DNA from: Cephalotus follicularis
Taxonomy: Eukaryota; Streptophyta; Magnoliopsida; Oxalidales; Cephalotaceae
Length of the DNA stretch: 64,000 bases
Direction of reading: 5' to 3'
NCBI GenBank assembly: GCA_001972305.1
Contig: BDDD01000918.1
Location: forward strand, 124,001-188,000
The translations under genes were made by a program, and so were the position numbers. The notes under the pieces are model-generated. The model was not told the DNA's origin and did not search any database. It saw nothing but the letters and a program-made list of their open reading frames with translations. Shown piece after piece: positions 1 to 10,564 of the stretch (positions within the stretch are counted from its first letter, which is position 1; every line of letters begins with the position of its first letter).

Positions 1-133
1 CAGAAAACTGGAATAAAAAGGACATACCAAAACGACTATTAAGGAATAGCCCTAACCTAAATGTCTACCCATCTCACTGGTCAAACCTACATAGGTCTTC
101 TAAGGAACGAAACCTATTCTCTGATACCATAAC
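1..133 (-). mobile_element. Leader of a Ty3/gypsy element leaving the window at the left edge
   Basis: On the minus strand this stretch follows directly after an LTR end and an initiator-Met-type primer binding site, so it is the start of the internal region of a gypsy element whose body lies left of position 1. No coding region is visible in these 133 bases. The family is inferred from the LTR ends (TGTAATACC at one side, GGTGTTACA at the other) and the PBS. Confidence 0.7.
119..129 (-). other. Primer binding site (tRNA-iMet type)
   Basis: The minus strand reads TGGTATCAGAG, the standard plant gypsy/copia PBS complementary to initiator methionine tRNA. It lies four bases inside the LTR end at 134. 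Confidence 0.85.
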
Positions 134-1264
134 TGTAACACCACTGATTAGGAACCGGGATCACTCCCGATTCGGGATCGCTGTGTCACACTAAACTAAA
201 CTTATAGATTCATAACTAAAAGGGGTAAACATCTTAATCTTTATTCAAAACATCAAAACGTGATGGTTCTAAAATATGAACTACATATATAATCCTTAAC
301 ATAAATTCCAAGATCAAAAGATGTACATAACACTGGTCAACATAGGATCATGAAACAACTATTCAGTTGACAGAATTAAACTTAAGTGATTAAATCAACT
401 TAAACTCCAAGTTCCATACATAACCATAACATTACTAAAAGAAACAAAATCCTAAAATGTCCTCAAGCCAAAGGTGTTTCTCTCATCACACATGCCCCAG
501 ATGCTCCTGAAAACCTGTCGCATGGAAAACAAATACGCAGCTGAGCAAACCTCAGTATGGATATAGAATAATAAAACAGTTTACGAAACAAAACAGTTTT
601 TTTTATTCAGATCAATTTACGAAACAAAACAATATACAAATCAAAACAATTTACGAAACAGAACAGATTTCAGAACAAAACAGTTTACGGAACAAAACAC
701 TTCGAAACAAAACAGTATGAAACAAAAAAGTAAAAATAAACTTAGGTCATAAATCTTATACAAAAATCAGTTTAAACATTATTTATAAATTACCTCAAAA
801 AATTTCTTATAAAATCAAATCCATATATTTCAAAACATATAGTTCCATACTGAGTATCATAACATCTCACATATCAGATCACATATATGCAAGGGATTCA
901 TGACGTCCACATGCCAGATAGAAATGACGTGTACGGCACTACACAATCAATTCTCACAACATAACATATCACATATTTCTAGGGTCGACCCATACGCCTT
1001 TATCATAAATAACGGATCCATAATCCTCCACATAGGATGTCATAACATAGAGAGACGTCATGGACTAATCACACCGCCATGGAAAGTGTCATGCCTTCGT
1101 GCCAAAGGACATGCTTATGGTACGCCTCATAGGTGGGTACCAAACTCAGTACTTCGCCATTTCAAAATCATTGATCATAATCAATTTAAAACACATATAA
1201 AAAGGTTTTTCGAACATATCTAAAAATCCTTATCAAACGATATAATTTCATATTGCACAAATTT

Positions 1265-1473
1265 TCATAATCAGAAATCAACTCATTTAATTTCACAATA
1301 AAAGAGATGATCACATAAAATTTTGTAAACAAATCATAGCGGAATTTATAAAGTCAGAAATACTCAATTTCATAAAAATATCAAAGCTGACCTTATTTCC
1401 AAAACATATCAAAAATCCGAAGCAAAATAGAATTCATAAATCTGAAGGAATATCAAAGAATGAACATTCGTAC
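1265..1473. repeat. First copy of a ~200-bp direct duplication inside the gypsy LTR
   Basis: This segment (beginning AATCAGAAATCAACTCATTT) is repeated, diverged, at 6048-6250. Both copies run through the same series of landmarks (hexamers such as GTCAGAAATA and AAAGCTG followed by TTATTTCC). The copies originally lay side by side in the LTR; the copia element now separates them. Confidence 0.75.
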
Positions 1474-2663
1474 TGAAGGACCTATAAGGCAACCTCTAAA
1501 AAGATATTTACGGTTTGCGGAAAATAAAGTATGCTAACGGAAATAAATCAATTTACTTAAGAACAATTAACAACAATGCAAAGATGCAAACAATAGAAAG
1601 TAAAGAGATAGAGTTAGAAGATTGCAAAAGGATTTTATAGTGGTTCGGCTAACTCTTGCCTACGTCCACTTTTCCCAAGGTAGCTCCTTGAGATTCCACT
1701 ATAAACCACTAGTACCCTTTGATTTTGGGTTACACGTGAAAATCAAAGAAAACGCCTTACAAGGGTTCACTCCCCACCGGGTTCACTCCCCGCCGATAAT
1801 CCAACTGAGGGTTCACTTCCCTTAATTATCTCACTAAGGGTTCACTCCCCTTTTTACAATGAAAGATTTGTAAGAATGGTCTTGTGTTTACAAATAACCT
1901 CTCACAGGTTTGATATGAAAGAAAAAAAGTGCTTGACACAGGCTTTGATATATATGAAAGTGGAAGCTTTTCTCTCTTTTATGTTCTTAGCTTCTTTGAT
2001 GATCTTGTTCAAGTTGTTGAAGATGTTCTCTTGTGTGTGTCCCTACTTGATCTTGATTCTTGGCTTGTATATATACCTTTCTTTTATTTCTAGCTGTTGG
2101 TGAAGTTATTTGGCCGTTGGAGTTACATTGGAACTTGTTGTGATTGAAACGACGCTCAAAAAGTGTTCCAGTTAATTTCTGCCCGTGCGCAAAGCGTCGA
2201 CGGAGTAACACTAAACGTCGACGCTTATGTTACCGTTGAGTGTATTAATTTGAATTTCTTGCTTCAAGCGCTGAAGCTTTGTTCTGAGCATCGACTCTTT
2301 TGTTTCAAGCGCTGACGCTTACTTCAGAGCCTCGCCGCTTTGGGTCCATCGAATGATCTTGAAAGCTTCTGTTTTTAACCGCTGATACATTGTTCTTAGG
2401 CGCTGACGCCTTAGTCCAAACCACTGACGCTTTCCGTTAGACCGTCGGCGCTTTAACCAGTTTTGTTCTATCAACAGCTAAAGCTTTGTCCAATGCCCTT
2501 GTTGGTTTGCCCTTAAGTGATGCCGCTTATATACAAACTGTCGGCCCTTAGCTCTATTTCTGCACTTTCTTGTTTTGATTATATTTATTCATTCTTTCAT
2601 ATTAGAAAACACGTTAGTTGCTTTGTTATCATAAAAAGTAGGATTGTTAGATAAAACCCAACA
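1474..2663 (-). repeat. 3' LTR of the copia element
   Basis: Minus-strand ends are TGTTGGGTTT (at 2663) and AGGTCCTTCA (at 1474). It matches 4809-5979 along its length. It carries the conserved copia LTR module around AGTGGACGTAGGCA (minus strand, near 1655-1670) and a GTCGAC-type palindrome island. Confidence 0.9.
2145..2545. repeat. GCGTCGACGC-type palindrome island in copia 3' LTR
   Basis: About a dozen degenerate copies of a motif near AAGCGTCGACGCTT lie in 400 bp, for example AAAGCGTCGACGG at 2191, AAACGTCGACGCTT at 2213, CAAGCGCTGACGCTT at 2306 and ACCGTCGGCGCTTT at 2441. The same island recurs in the other LTR at 5465-5860. Confidence 0.8.
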
Positions 2664-2672
2664 ATCTCCCCC
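2664..2672 (-). other. Polypurine tract of the copia element
   Basis: The minus strand reads GGGGGAGAT directly before the 3' LTR start TGTTGGG, the expected plus-strand primer position. Confidence 0.85.
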
Positions 2673-3226
2673 ATTTTGATGATGACAAAACATTTACAAT
2701 AAAACACATCAACAATAAAGATAATAGAAATTTAACACATATCAAAAAATTTAAAAATGACAAACTCCGCCTTAGTTAAGCTCCCCCTTAATATATGCAT
2801 TAAGATATTTTTCAACATGCTCATTTTACCAAAACTACTTTTATAAACTCCCCCTTTAACATGCGCTTTCTCCCCCTTTTGTTAGCATTAAAAAGAATAA
2901 TTTTAAGTTTACAACTTTGATACCAATTTGACAATATAAAAGTAATACCTTTTGAAAGATAAAGTGATACCAATTGAAAGTTAAAATAATATTAAAGAAA
3001 GGATTAATGTATTAAGTGTAAACAAATTTTAATAAGAACATTATTATTTGAAATACCATCAACTTCATATCATTACCTCCCCCTCAACAAAAGCTTTCTC
3101 CCCAATAAATGTACTTGAACAATTTGATCTTAACTTCAAGTGCACCTGCAAAACAAAAAATTAAGCCTTAGGTACCCAAGTGAACTTGGGTCCTAGAGAG
3201 TTAGTTAGAATGGTTCCTTTGGGAAA
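2673..3226 (-). other. Non-coding internal spacer of the copia element
   Basis: AT-rich sequence between the end of gag and the PPT. Short 'CTCCCCCTT' blocks recur (near 2781, 2850, 2870 and 3077), which read as AAGGGGGAG on the element's strand and resemble additional polypurine tracts. No protein similarity is seen. Confidence 0.55.
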
Positions 3227-4753
3227 TCACATTTTTCTAGTTTTACCAACACAAAAATTCTTTCTATGAATGCAAGAGGTAGAAATATGTCCTAGTCTAC
3301 CACAATAGTTACAAACAATTTTGGAATCATTTTTCTTAACAAAGAAATTATTAAAGTGTTTGACATTTTTCATCTCTTCATAGCCTAAACCGGCTTTGTC
3401 AAACACGCATCTTTGAAGTCCTAAAAGATTATCCAATTTTTCGCTACTATTTGAAAATTTAGAAAAGGTTTTCTTCAATGCATCAATTTCTAGTTTCAAC
3501 TTTTCATTTTCATCCTTAAAATCATTTTTCAATTTTAAAGAAACATTTAAAATTTCAATATCATTTATATAGTTGCTATTCTCATTCTTTAGATTTTCAA
3601 TTTCTTTTGACAATTAAATAGCATCTTTCGTGAGAGATTTATTCTTCAAACAAATATTTTTATATTCATGAAATAAATTCTCATAAACTTCTTGTAGTTC
3701 ATCAAAAGAAAAATTTACCTCATCTTCTTCCTCCTCCTCTATTGCCATGAACGCAATGTTGGCTACTTCTTCATCACTTTCTTCATCAGAGCTTGAGGGG
3801 TCGCTATCACTCCATGTAGCTATCATAGCTTTCTTCTTTTTCTAGAATTGCTCTTTCTTTTTAAGACTTGGGCACTCACTTTTGAAGTGACTAGCAAGTT
3901 AGCTCTTCCTTTTTGCTTGATTCTTCATTTTGAGGGAACTTCTTTTTCAAAGCCTTTTTACCTTTTTGACTCTCGAAGAACTTCTTAAATTGACTTGTGA
4001 TAAGAGCCATATCACCATCTTCATCACTCTCACTTTCTCCCTTCGAGGCTCTTAAAGCAATAGTCTTCTTCTTTTTGGTCTCCACACTCTCATGATTTTT
4101 CATTGTTGTCTCATGTGTCATCAAGGAACCAAGTAGTTGTTCAAGTGGAAGAGTTGAAAGGTCCTTAGCTTCCTCAATAGCTGTTACATTTGGAGTCCAG
4201 CTTTTTGGCAAACACCTTAAAATCTTCCTAACAAGTTCTTGGTTAGGATAAGACTTGCCAAGATTTTTAAGAGAATTAATAATTGTAGTAAAGCGAGAAA
4301 ACATATCACTAATATTTTCATTGTCATGCATCATAGATAACTCATATTCGTGTACAAGCATGCTTATTTTTTATTCCTTTACTTGGTTAGTGCCTTCATA
4401 TGAAACTTCTAATAAGTCCCACATTTCTTTAGCCGAATCAGAAGAAGAAATGCGATTAAATTCATTTGGACCCACGGCACAAAACAAAACATGTTTAGCC
4501 TTTGAATTTAATTGAAGCATCTAAAATCATTATCGTTAAATTCATTTTCGGGTTTTAAAGAAAGTACTCCTTCTACCGTTCTCGTGGGAATCCTAGGATC
4601 ATTAACAATAAAATGTCACAATTGATAGTCTAAGGATTGTAAAAATATGGTCATTCTAGTTTTCCAAAAATTATATTTATTTCTGTCAAAGAATGGGGGT
4701 CTAGATATTGAAGAACCTTCCAATACTACATTTAGATTCATAGAAGTTACCAT
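3227..4753 (-). pseudogene. Copia gag remnant (UBN2-type with zinc knuckle)
   Basis: Minus-strand coding fossil. The N-terminal part begins MVTSMNLNVV and contains FDRNKYNFWKTRM, the usual start of plant copia gag. The middle part (4361-3891) matches the UBN2 gag domain (MLVHEYELSMMHDNENISDM, then LPKSWTPNVTAIEEAKDL). The C-terminal part has a CX2CX4HX4C-type zinc knuckle (CNYCGRLGHISTSC) near 3270-3320. An acidic and coiled-coil stretch lies between. Its family role is RNA binding and particle assembly. The fossil is broken in a few places and is not followed by pol. Confidence 0.85.
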
Positions 4754-4795
4754 GGATCTTTATATCTCTAACAATTAAGAATTATGAGATAACCT

Positions 4796-4806
4796 CTCTG
4801 ATACCA
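4796..4806 (-). other. Primer binding site of the copia element
   Basis: The minus strand reads TGGTATCAGAG next to the 5' LTR end at 4809. Confidence 0.85.
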
Positions 4807-4808
4807 AC

Positions 4809-5979
4809 TGAAGGACCTATAAGGCATCCTCTAAAAAGATATTTACGGTTTACGAAAAATAAATTATGCTAACAGAAATAAATCAATTTACTTAAGAACA
4901 ATTAACAACAATACAAAGATGCAAACAATAGAAAGTAAAGAGATAGAGTTAGAAGATTGCAAAAGGAGTTTATAGTGGTTTGGCTAACTCTTGCCTACGT
5001 CCACTTTTCACAAGGTAGCTCCTTGAGATTCCACTGGAAACCACTAGTACCCTTTGATTTCAGGTTACACATGAAATCAAAGAAAACACCTTACAAGGGT
5101 TCACTCCCGCCGATAATCCTACTAAGGGTTCACTTCCCTTGATTATCTCACTAAGGGTTCACTCCCCTTTTTACAATGAAAGATTTGTAAGAATGGTCTT
5201 GTGTTTACAAAAAACCTCTCAAAGGTTTGATATGAAAGTAAAAAAGTGCTTGACACAGGCTTTGATATATATGAAAGTGGAAGCTTTTCTCTATTTTATG
5301 TTCTTATCTTCTTTGATGATCTTGTTCAAGTTGTTGAAGATGTTCTCTTGTGTGTGTCCCTACTTGATCTTGATTCTTGGCTTGTATATATAGCTTTCTA
5401 TTGATTCTAGTCATTGGTGAAGTTATTTGACCGTAGGAGTTGCATTGAATCTTGTTGTGATTCAAACGACGCTCAAAAAGTGGTCCAGTTAATTTCTGCC
5501 CGCGGGCAAAGCGTCGACAGAGTAACATTAAGTGTCGACGCTTATGTTACCGTTGAGCATATTAATTTGAATTTCTTGCTTCAAGCGATGACACCTTGTT
5601 CTGAGCGTCGACTCTTTTGTTTCAAGCGCTGGTGCTTACTTCAGAGCGTCCCCGCTTTGAGTCCATCGAATGATCTTGCAAGCTTCTATTTTTAACTGCT
5701 GATACATTGTTCTTAGGCGCTGACACCTTAGTCCAAACCACTGACGCTTTTCGTTAGACCATCGGTGCTTTAACCAGTTTTGTTCTATCAACAGCTAACG
5801 CTTTGTCCAATGCCCTTGTCGGTTTGCCCTTAAACGCTGCCGCTTATATAAAAACCGTCGGTGCTTAGCTCTATTTCTGCACTTTCTTATTTTGATTATC
5901 TTTATTCATTCTTTCATATTAGCAAACACATTAGTTACTTTGTTATCATCAAAATAGGATTGTTAGATAAAACCCAAGA
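4809..5979 (-). repeat. 5' LTR of the copia element
   Basis: Partner of 1474-2663, followed on the plus strand by the target duplication CGTAC at 5980-5984. It ends CCCAAGA where the partner ends CCCAACA. Confidence 0.9.
5465..5860. repeat. GCGTCGACGC-type palindrome island in copia 5' LTR
   Basis: Counterpart of 2145-2545. Copies include AAAGCGTCGACAG at 5508 and AAGTGTCGACGCTT at 5530. Differences from the partner are largely C/T or G/A at CpG positions. Confidence 0.8.
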
Positions 5980-6047
5980 CGTACTAAAAACAGTATTCAT
6001 TTCAATAAAATCAGATGTCAAATAACGAAAGTATTCGTACATTGTCA

Positions 6048-6250
6048 AAATCAGAAATCAACTCATTTTAATTTTCACAATAAAAGTGATTATTGTACAA
6101 AATTTTCGTAAACAGATCATAAAAAAATTTATAAAGTCAGAAATATTTAATTTCACAAAAATATTAAAGCTGGCTTTATTTCCAAAACATAACAAAATCC
6201 GTAGCATAACGAAATTCATAAAACCGAAGGAATATTGAAGAACGAAAATC
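6048..6250. repeat. Second copy of the ~200-bp direct duplication in the gypsy LTR
   Basis: Matches 1265-1473 in the same orientation. Short 'ATTCGTAC/ATCCGTAC' motifs recur around it (6030, 6329, 6397). The copia element inserted into one such motif. Confidence 0.7.
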
Positions 6251-7624
6251 CTCACATATTCATTAGAACAAAACTGATTCAACTTAGATAAAACCGAATG
6301 ATGGTATTCAAGAAGGAAGGATTCGTACTTTGTTCACAAAACATAAAACTGATTTATTCCAATAAAATCCAAGGAGTATAATCAAGAACAAGAAATCCGT
6401 ACCTCATGTAATCACCAAAATAACCTCAAGAATATATATCAATAATTCTCTAGACTGCTCCTCGGTTGTTGCAAATATCTAACAGAAATAAAATTGTTCT
6501 AATAAGGACTTGAAATAAAATCAGACCTTGATTCATGGGTCACTATACACTGATCATGACCATATAAGATAATGATAGGTTTGATAAGTCCAATTTGAAG
6601 AAGCCTCATCTAAACATAATTTCGAATTCACTAAGGTAAGATCAAGTGGTTATCAAGGTCATTCAATTTCGAATCATAAAACAAGTTCAGCTCATAATAT
6701 CGCAGAAACAGATACAAAAATACATAATTCAATAGAAAGTAGAATTTAAAGGAGCAGAGTTTGGAATTTACCAAAAGTAGATGAAAAGGAGCACAGAGCC
6801 AGAATCACGCATCGGAATTGGAATGGATCATGCCTTTACGGAGAGCAGAGTCAGAAAAGCTATCATAAACGCGTCACCGTAGACTGCCAATGCATGGGCT
6901 CACGAGTGGTCGCCGATCAGCCCCAAGAATGTACGGATCTGGAGTGCCAGAGGTCGGGGATCACGGATATGGGGCGCGTTTGTCACAGCGCCGCCGCATC
7001 TGGCCGGAAAAAAATGCATTTGACTGCGGCTAACTTCCCCGTCTAACTGCGCTGCCGGCGTTGCCAAGGTTCGGGGCTGGTTAGGTTCACTTCGTCTCGA
7101 CAACAGGAGACTGAATCTGGGCTTGACTTGTCGGGACGGTCACTTGGGCCAGAGAATCGACGCAAAACAGGGGCAGGAGAGATAAGTCAATCGCGCGGGC
7201 AAAGGGGCCGTTGGCCGGCGCAGGGATGGTATCCGCTGTGCTCGGGAGGCCATGGGGGTTCGACCGGTACCTTTGCCGGTGTCATATCGGCACTGACACC
7301 GACAGTAGGAGAAGAATATGAGAGAGAAAGCAGGAAAAAGCATTGTGGTGAGAGAGAGAGAATGGGAGAGAAAAGAGAAAATAATGTAAAAATAGGGTTT
7401 TTGATTTTTAAAGGCTGAAATTGGGTTACAACACTTAAATAAAAGCCAAAATATTCATACTCTTGTTATTAAAAGAAACTAGGCTAGGGCTAAAACTCAC
7501 TCAGCCTATCCAAGAGCAAAACAAACAGAAAATGGGCAGTCCACATACCAAAAAAAAATCGACAGTCCTCACAAAATAGATCAAAAGGGTCCAAAAATTG
7601 CATTAAAAAAAATGAGGTATTACA

Positions 7625-8350
7625 AGGTATCAACCGGTGAAGCACCAGTCAACTGGTAAGGTTAGTTGACTGGATTTTGCAGAACAACATGTTTGTGCTT
7701 AAGCTCAATCCAAGCTAACTTAGGTTTTTGACTTCCATTTGAAACGAAACTTTAGGAACAAGATCTAGACATTCTAGGGATGACATACCAAGAGATCAAG
7801 TCATTTAGACTGTCAGAATGTCACTAGATCTAAAAAGCGGTGAAATAGATCTAAAAAGTCCATTTTCAATGAAAATCCATTTTAATTCGTTTTAATCCGT
7901 TCTAATAGATCCTAATCACATCCACACTCAAGTACGCTCATGAAGGCACTATAGTTCATGCATATCGTAAAGCAATTAATCAATCCAAATGTATTTTAGA
8001 TAGTGAAATTCCTACCGTTCAACTTTGAAGGTTTAACCGTTGAAATTATCAGATAAAGGAGAAGAAACTGAAGTCTCTAGCTTTTATCAACTATCCTTTG
8101 ATCCCATGATCATTTTGTTTCCAAGTTTGTAAGTTTTAGAGGATATTTGGTAGAGAGAGAGAGAGAGAGAGAGAAAGGGGGCGGGTAGTGAGAGAGAGAG
8201 AGAGAGAAACGCAAAAATGAATAGAAATAGGAAATGAACTTCTATCTATAAGTTTTCCAGGTTTACCCTCTTAAATCCAAAAAGCTCATATCTCTCATAT
8301 GCAATGAACTACCCTCTTGTTATCCCTCATGTATGCAGATATAACATTTA
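7625..8350. other. Unassigned flank with GA microsatellites
   Basis: This sits between the gypsy LTR and the LARD at 8351 and has no recognisable gene. It contains CCAGTCAACTGG (7647-7658) and its near-inverse TTAGTTGACTGG (7664-7675), each one CpG transition from the CAGTCGACTG motif at 57.7 kb. It also holds two GA-repeat tracts at 8152-8174 and 8190-8207. The sequence continues on the far side of the LARD at 21203. Confidence 0.6.
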
Positions 8351-9329
8351 TGTAATACCCAGTGTTCAATTTTGGGGAAATAACGTATTTTATCTATGTG
8401 CCTATCATTCTTATGCTTGTGAGGATTGGAGAAATTCTCTAAAGCAAATATGGGATGGGCAGTTTATATATATAATTTCAGTGTGTTGAAGCCCAATTAT
8501 AAGGCCCAAGTTTTCATCACACTTGGTGAGGCCCAATTCGAATTTCTCATATAACACCTTGCCTGGGAGTTTTACTTGATGCGAATGAGACAAAAGGATA
8601 TTATGAATTGCAGTGGTGGGCCCGGCTATAGGTGGCTGTAATTGGACATAAAGGTTGGTAGAGTTTTGGTAAAATCTTCTCAAGGAAGCTAGATTGGAAG
8701 GGGGAATGCCTGCATTCTTTTTCGGGGGAAGAAAAGAGAAAAAGAAGAGGGGCAAAGGGGAAACAGACAAAAGAAGAGAAAAAAAGGGGACACGCAGTGA
8801 GAATGCTACTTCGGCATTCTAATAGTTCCTTCTCCTTCATCTCTTTCCGTTGTGACCTTGAAGGCGTGACCTGAGCGTCCTCACCGAGATAGCATTTCTT
8901 CTACTTCTCCATTCTCTCTGTTAGACCATGGATGATGGTGATGTTCATCTGGCCTTTGGATTTCCTGGAATGGTAAGACGAGGTTGGTATTCCTTGATAT
9001 TCTGGGGTGAACGTACATGGATCCTGAGGTTTGATCGAAAAATCCATGAGAGCGGTTTGCGATTATGGTCGCAAGACCTATGTATGTGATGATTTGTTGT
9101 GATTGAGTTTTGTTGTTTTTACTGACTTGACCATTTTGTGTTGAGTTGTTATGAGCCTGTGTTATAGCGCTCGAGATATCTCGGTGGACAAGGTCCCCAA
9201 ATGTTCATTCTTTAGATAGGGTTCTTACTGCTCTAGAGGGATGAACCGGGAGGCCTGGCAATCCAGTTGATGTGTGTATCCTGGCTGAGCGTCCAAGGAT
9301 TTGAGCAACCAACTGACATGTGTCCTGGC

Positions 9330-9620
9330 TGGGGATCCGAGGAAACCAGTGTTATGCGGAGCAGTCCGAAGAGACTCGCTGAGCAGAGGTGCGCTGAGCA
9401 GTCCGAGGATATTTGTCGAGGATCGACATATGTGTGAGCAGTCCGAGGATACTTGCCGAGGATTGACATATGTGTGAGCAGTCTGAGGTGACTTGCCGGG
9501 CAGTGGCATGCTAAGCAGTCCGAGGTGACTTGCCCAGCAGTGGTGCGCTGAGCAGAGGTGCCAAGGTGAGGTACCAAACAGTGGTTGACGAGGTGCCGTT
9601 ACAAGAGTGGTATTGCCGAG
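9330..9620. repeat. Degenerate tandem repeats rich in TCCGAGG, LARD 5' LTR
   Basis: Units of roughly 40-50 bp built on GCAGTCCGAGGATACTTGCC and GCAGTCCGAGGTGACTTGCC variants. The matching region in the other LTR is 20020-20260. Confidence 0.75.
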
Positions 9621-9639
9621 CAGTGTGATGTTTATCCTG

Positions 9640-9890
9640 GCAATTGCTAAGGCTTTGTGGTTCCTCTAGCGCTTGTGGTCTGGTGTTGTGGTTCCTCTAC
9701 CATTGTGGTTCCTCTGGCGCTTGTGGTCTGGTATTATGGTTCCTCTGGCGCTTGTGGTCTGGCGTTGTGGTTCCTCTGGCATTGTGGTTCCTCTGGTGCT
9801 TGTGGTCTGGCGTTATGGTTCCTCTGGCATTATGGCCTGGCGTTGTGGTCTGGCATCATGTGCGCTTGTGGTCTGGCATTTTGCCGTGGC
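9640..9890. repeat. Minisatellite, LARD 5' LTR
   Basis: About eight or more imperfect copies of GGTTCCTCTGGCGCTTGTGG with spacers such as TCTGGCGTTGT. The open frames on all plus frames here are repeat translations (WFLW..., GSSG...). The partner LTR has fewer copies at 20325-20480. Confidence 0.85.
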
Positions 9891-10314
9891 TCCTGACTTG
9901 GTATAGCTTCTTTGGCTAAATGAAGTCTGTTGCGGCTTCTCTGCTATATATGGCCCATAAGGCTATTCTTCCATTCTTTGATCCTCTGAAATCTGGTATG
10001 TGCGTGGCTTCTCTGACTATATGAAGCTTGGTCTGACTATGTGAATAACTGGTTGGGTGTAATGTAGTTGGTTTGATGGTTGGGCATCACGAGCCTGGTG
10101 TGTGTGTGTGTGCGTGGCTTTCTTTGATTTTATATCTAGCCAAAATTTGTCCTCTGCTGAAGGATGATATATGTACAGCCTTTATCTATTATGAATCCAG
10201 TTATTATCTTGTACATGTAATGCTACAACATTCTAGTGGAACTTCAAGGCATCCCAGTTTCCATTTTATTTATGCCTTTTATTCTGTTGATGCATGGTAC
10301 AGTGTATGAATGGT

Positions 10315-10420
10315 GGAAAAAAAAAAAGACAAGAATAAAATACAAAACAATAAAGAAAGAAAATAAAAAAAAAAAAAAAAATTAACATAGAAAAATAAAA
10401 GATTAAAATTTTTTTTTTAT
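10315..10420. repeat. A-rich low-complexity tract in LARD 5' LTR
   Basis: A-runs interrupted by short GAC/TAC bits, followed by a T-run. The same place in the other LTR (20967-21072) holds different unique sequence, including GGATTCGATTCCTTGCC. Confidence 0.7.
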
Positions 10421-10552
10421 ATAACCATTCGTGCCATGCGGCCATGGCCAAAGTTATACCTATTTAACGACTCATGGATGTTTGAGCAACCAATAACGGC
10501 TCGTTCAGTTAGGGATATATGTGGGAGTTTTGGAAGCGAGTCGTTACAAGAG

Positions 10553-10564
10553 TGGTATCAGAGC
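10553..10564 (+). other. Primer binding site of the LARD
   Basis: TGGTATCAGAGC, four bases after the LTR end TTACA at 10548. Confidence 0.88.

Larger units (their letters stand above)
1474..5979 (-). mobile_element. Gag-only Ty1/copia element (TR-GAG-like), minus strand
   Basis: Two ~1.2-kb LTRs (1474-2663 and 4809-5979) enclose a 2.1-kb internal region. Target duplications CGTAC lie at 1469-1473 and 5980-5984. On the minus strand the order is 5' LTR, PBS, gag, AT-rich spacer, polypurine tract, 3' LTR. The spacer before the PPT has the 'TTTGTCATCATCAAAATGG' block followed by GGGGGAGAT that typifies SIRE/Maximus-type plant copia elements. No protease, integrase or reverse transcriptase is recognisable, so the element resembles the TR-GAG class (terminal-repeat retrotransposons with a gag domain) and would depend on helpers. 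The LTR copies differ by several percent, mostly CpG-type transitions, so it is not recent. The gag is broken (a few breaks). Confidence 0.88.
134..7624 (-). repeat. 5' LTR of the left-edge gypsy element, split by a nested copia element
   Basis: Minus-strand LTR with inverted ends TGTAATACC (at 7624) and GGTGTTACA (at 134). Without the nested element at 1474-5979 and one target duplication copy it is about 3.0 kb, within the long-LTR range of plant Tekay-like chromoviruses. The right end abuts ordinary flank (AGGTA at 7625-7629, the presumed target duplication), whereas the left end abuts a PBS, so this is the 5' LTR. The part near 6840-7270 is GC-rich; the rest is AT-rich. The second LTR is outside the window, so age cannot be estimated. 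Confidence 0.72.
8351..10548 (+). repeat. 5' LTR of the LARD
   Basis: Begins TGTAATACCC and ends GTCGTTACA. It includes three AGCCCAA/GGCCCAA motifs (8489-8545), a TCCGAGG-rich stretch, a minisatellite and an A-rich tract. The length is 2198 bp. Confidence 0.88.

Noticed and set aside
119-129. tRNA gene suggested by initiator-Met complementarity
   Set aside because: Only the ~11-18 base PBS match is present next to an LTR; no cloverleaf can be formed.
900-1223. 107-codon plus-strand frame in the first LTR
   Set aside because: It lies inside an LTR, has no domain, and its composition looks like chance translation of AT-rich DNA.
9225-9919. Several overlapping open frames on both strands (Cys/Trp/Gly-rich)
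   Set aside because: They are translations of minisatellite units in the LARD LTR; all frames are open because the repeat lacks stops.
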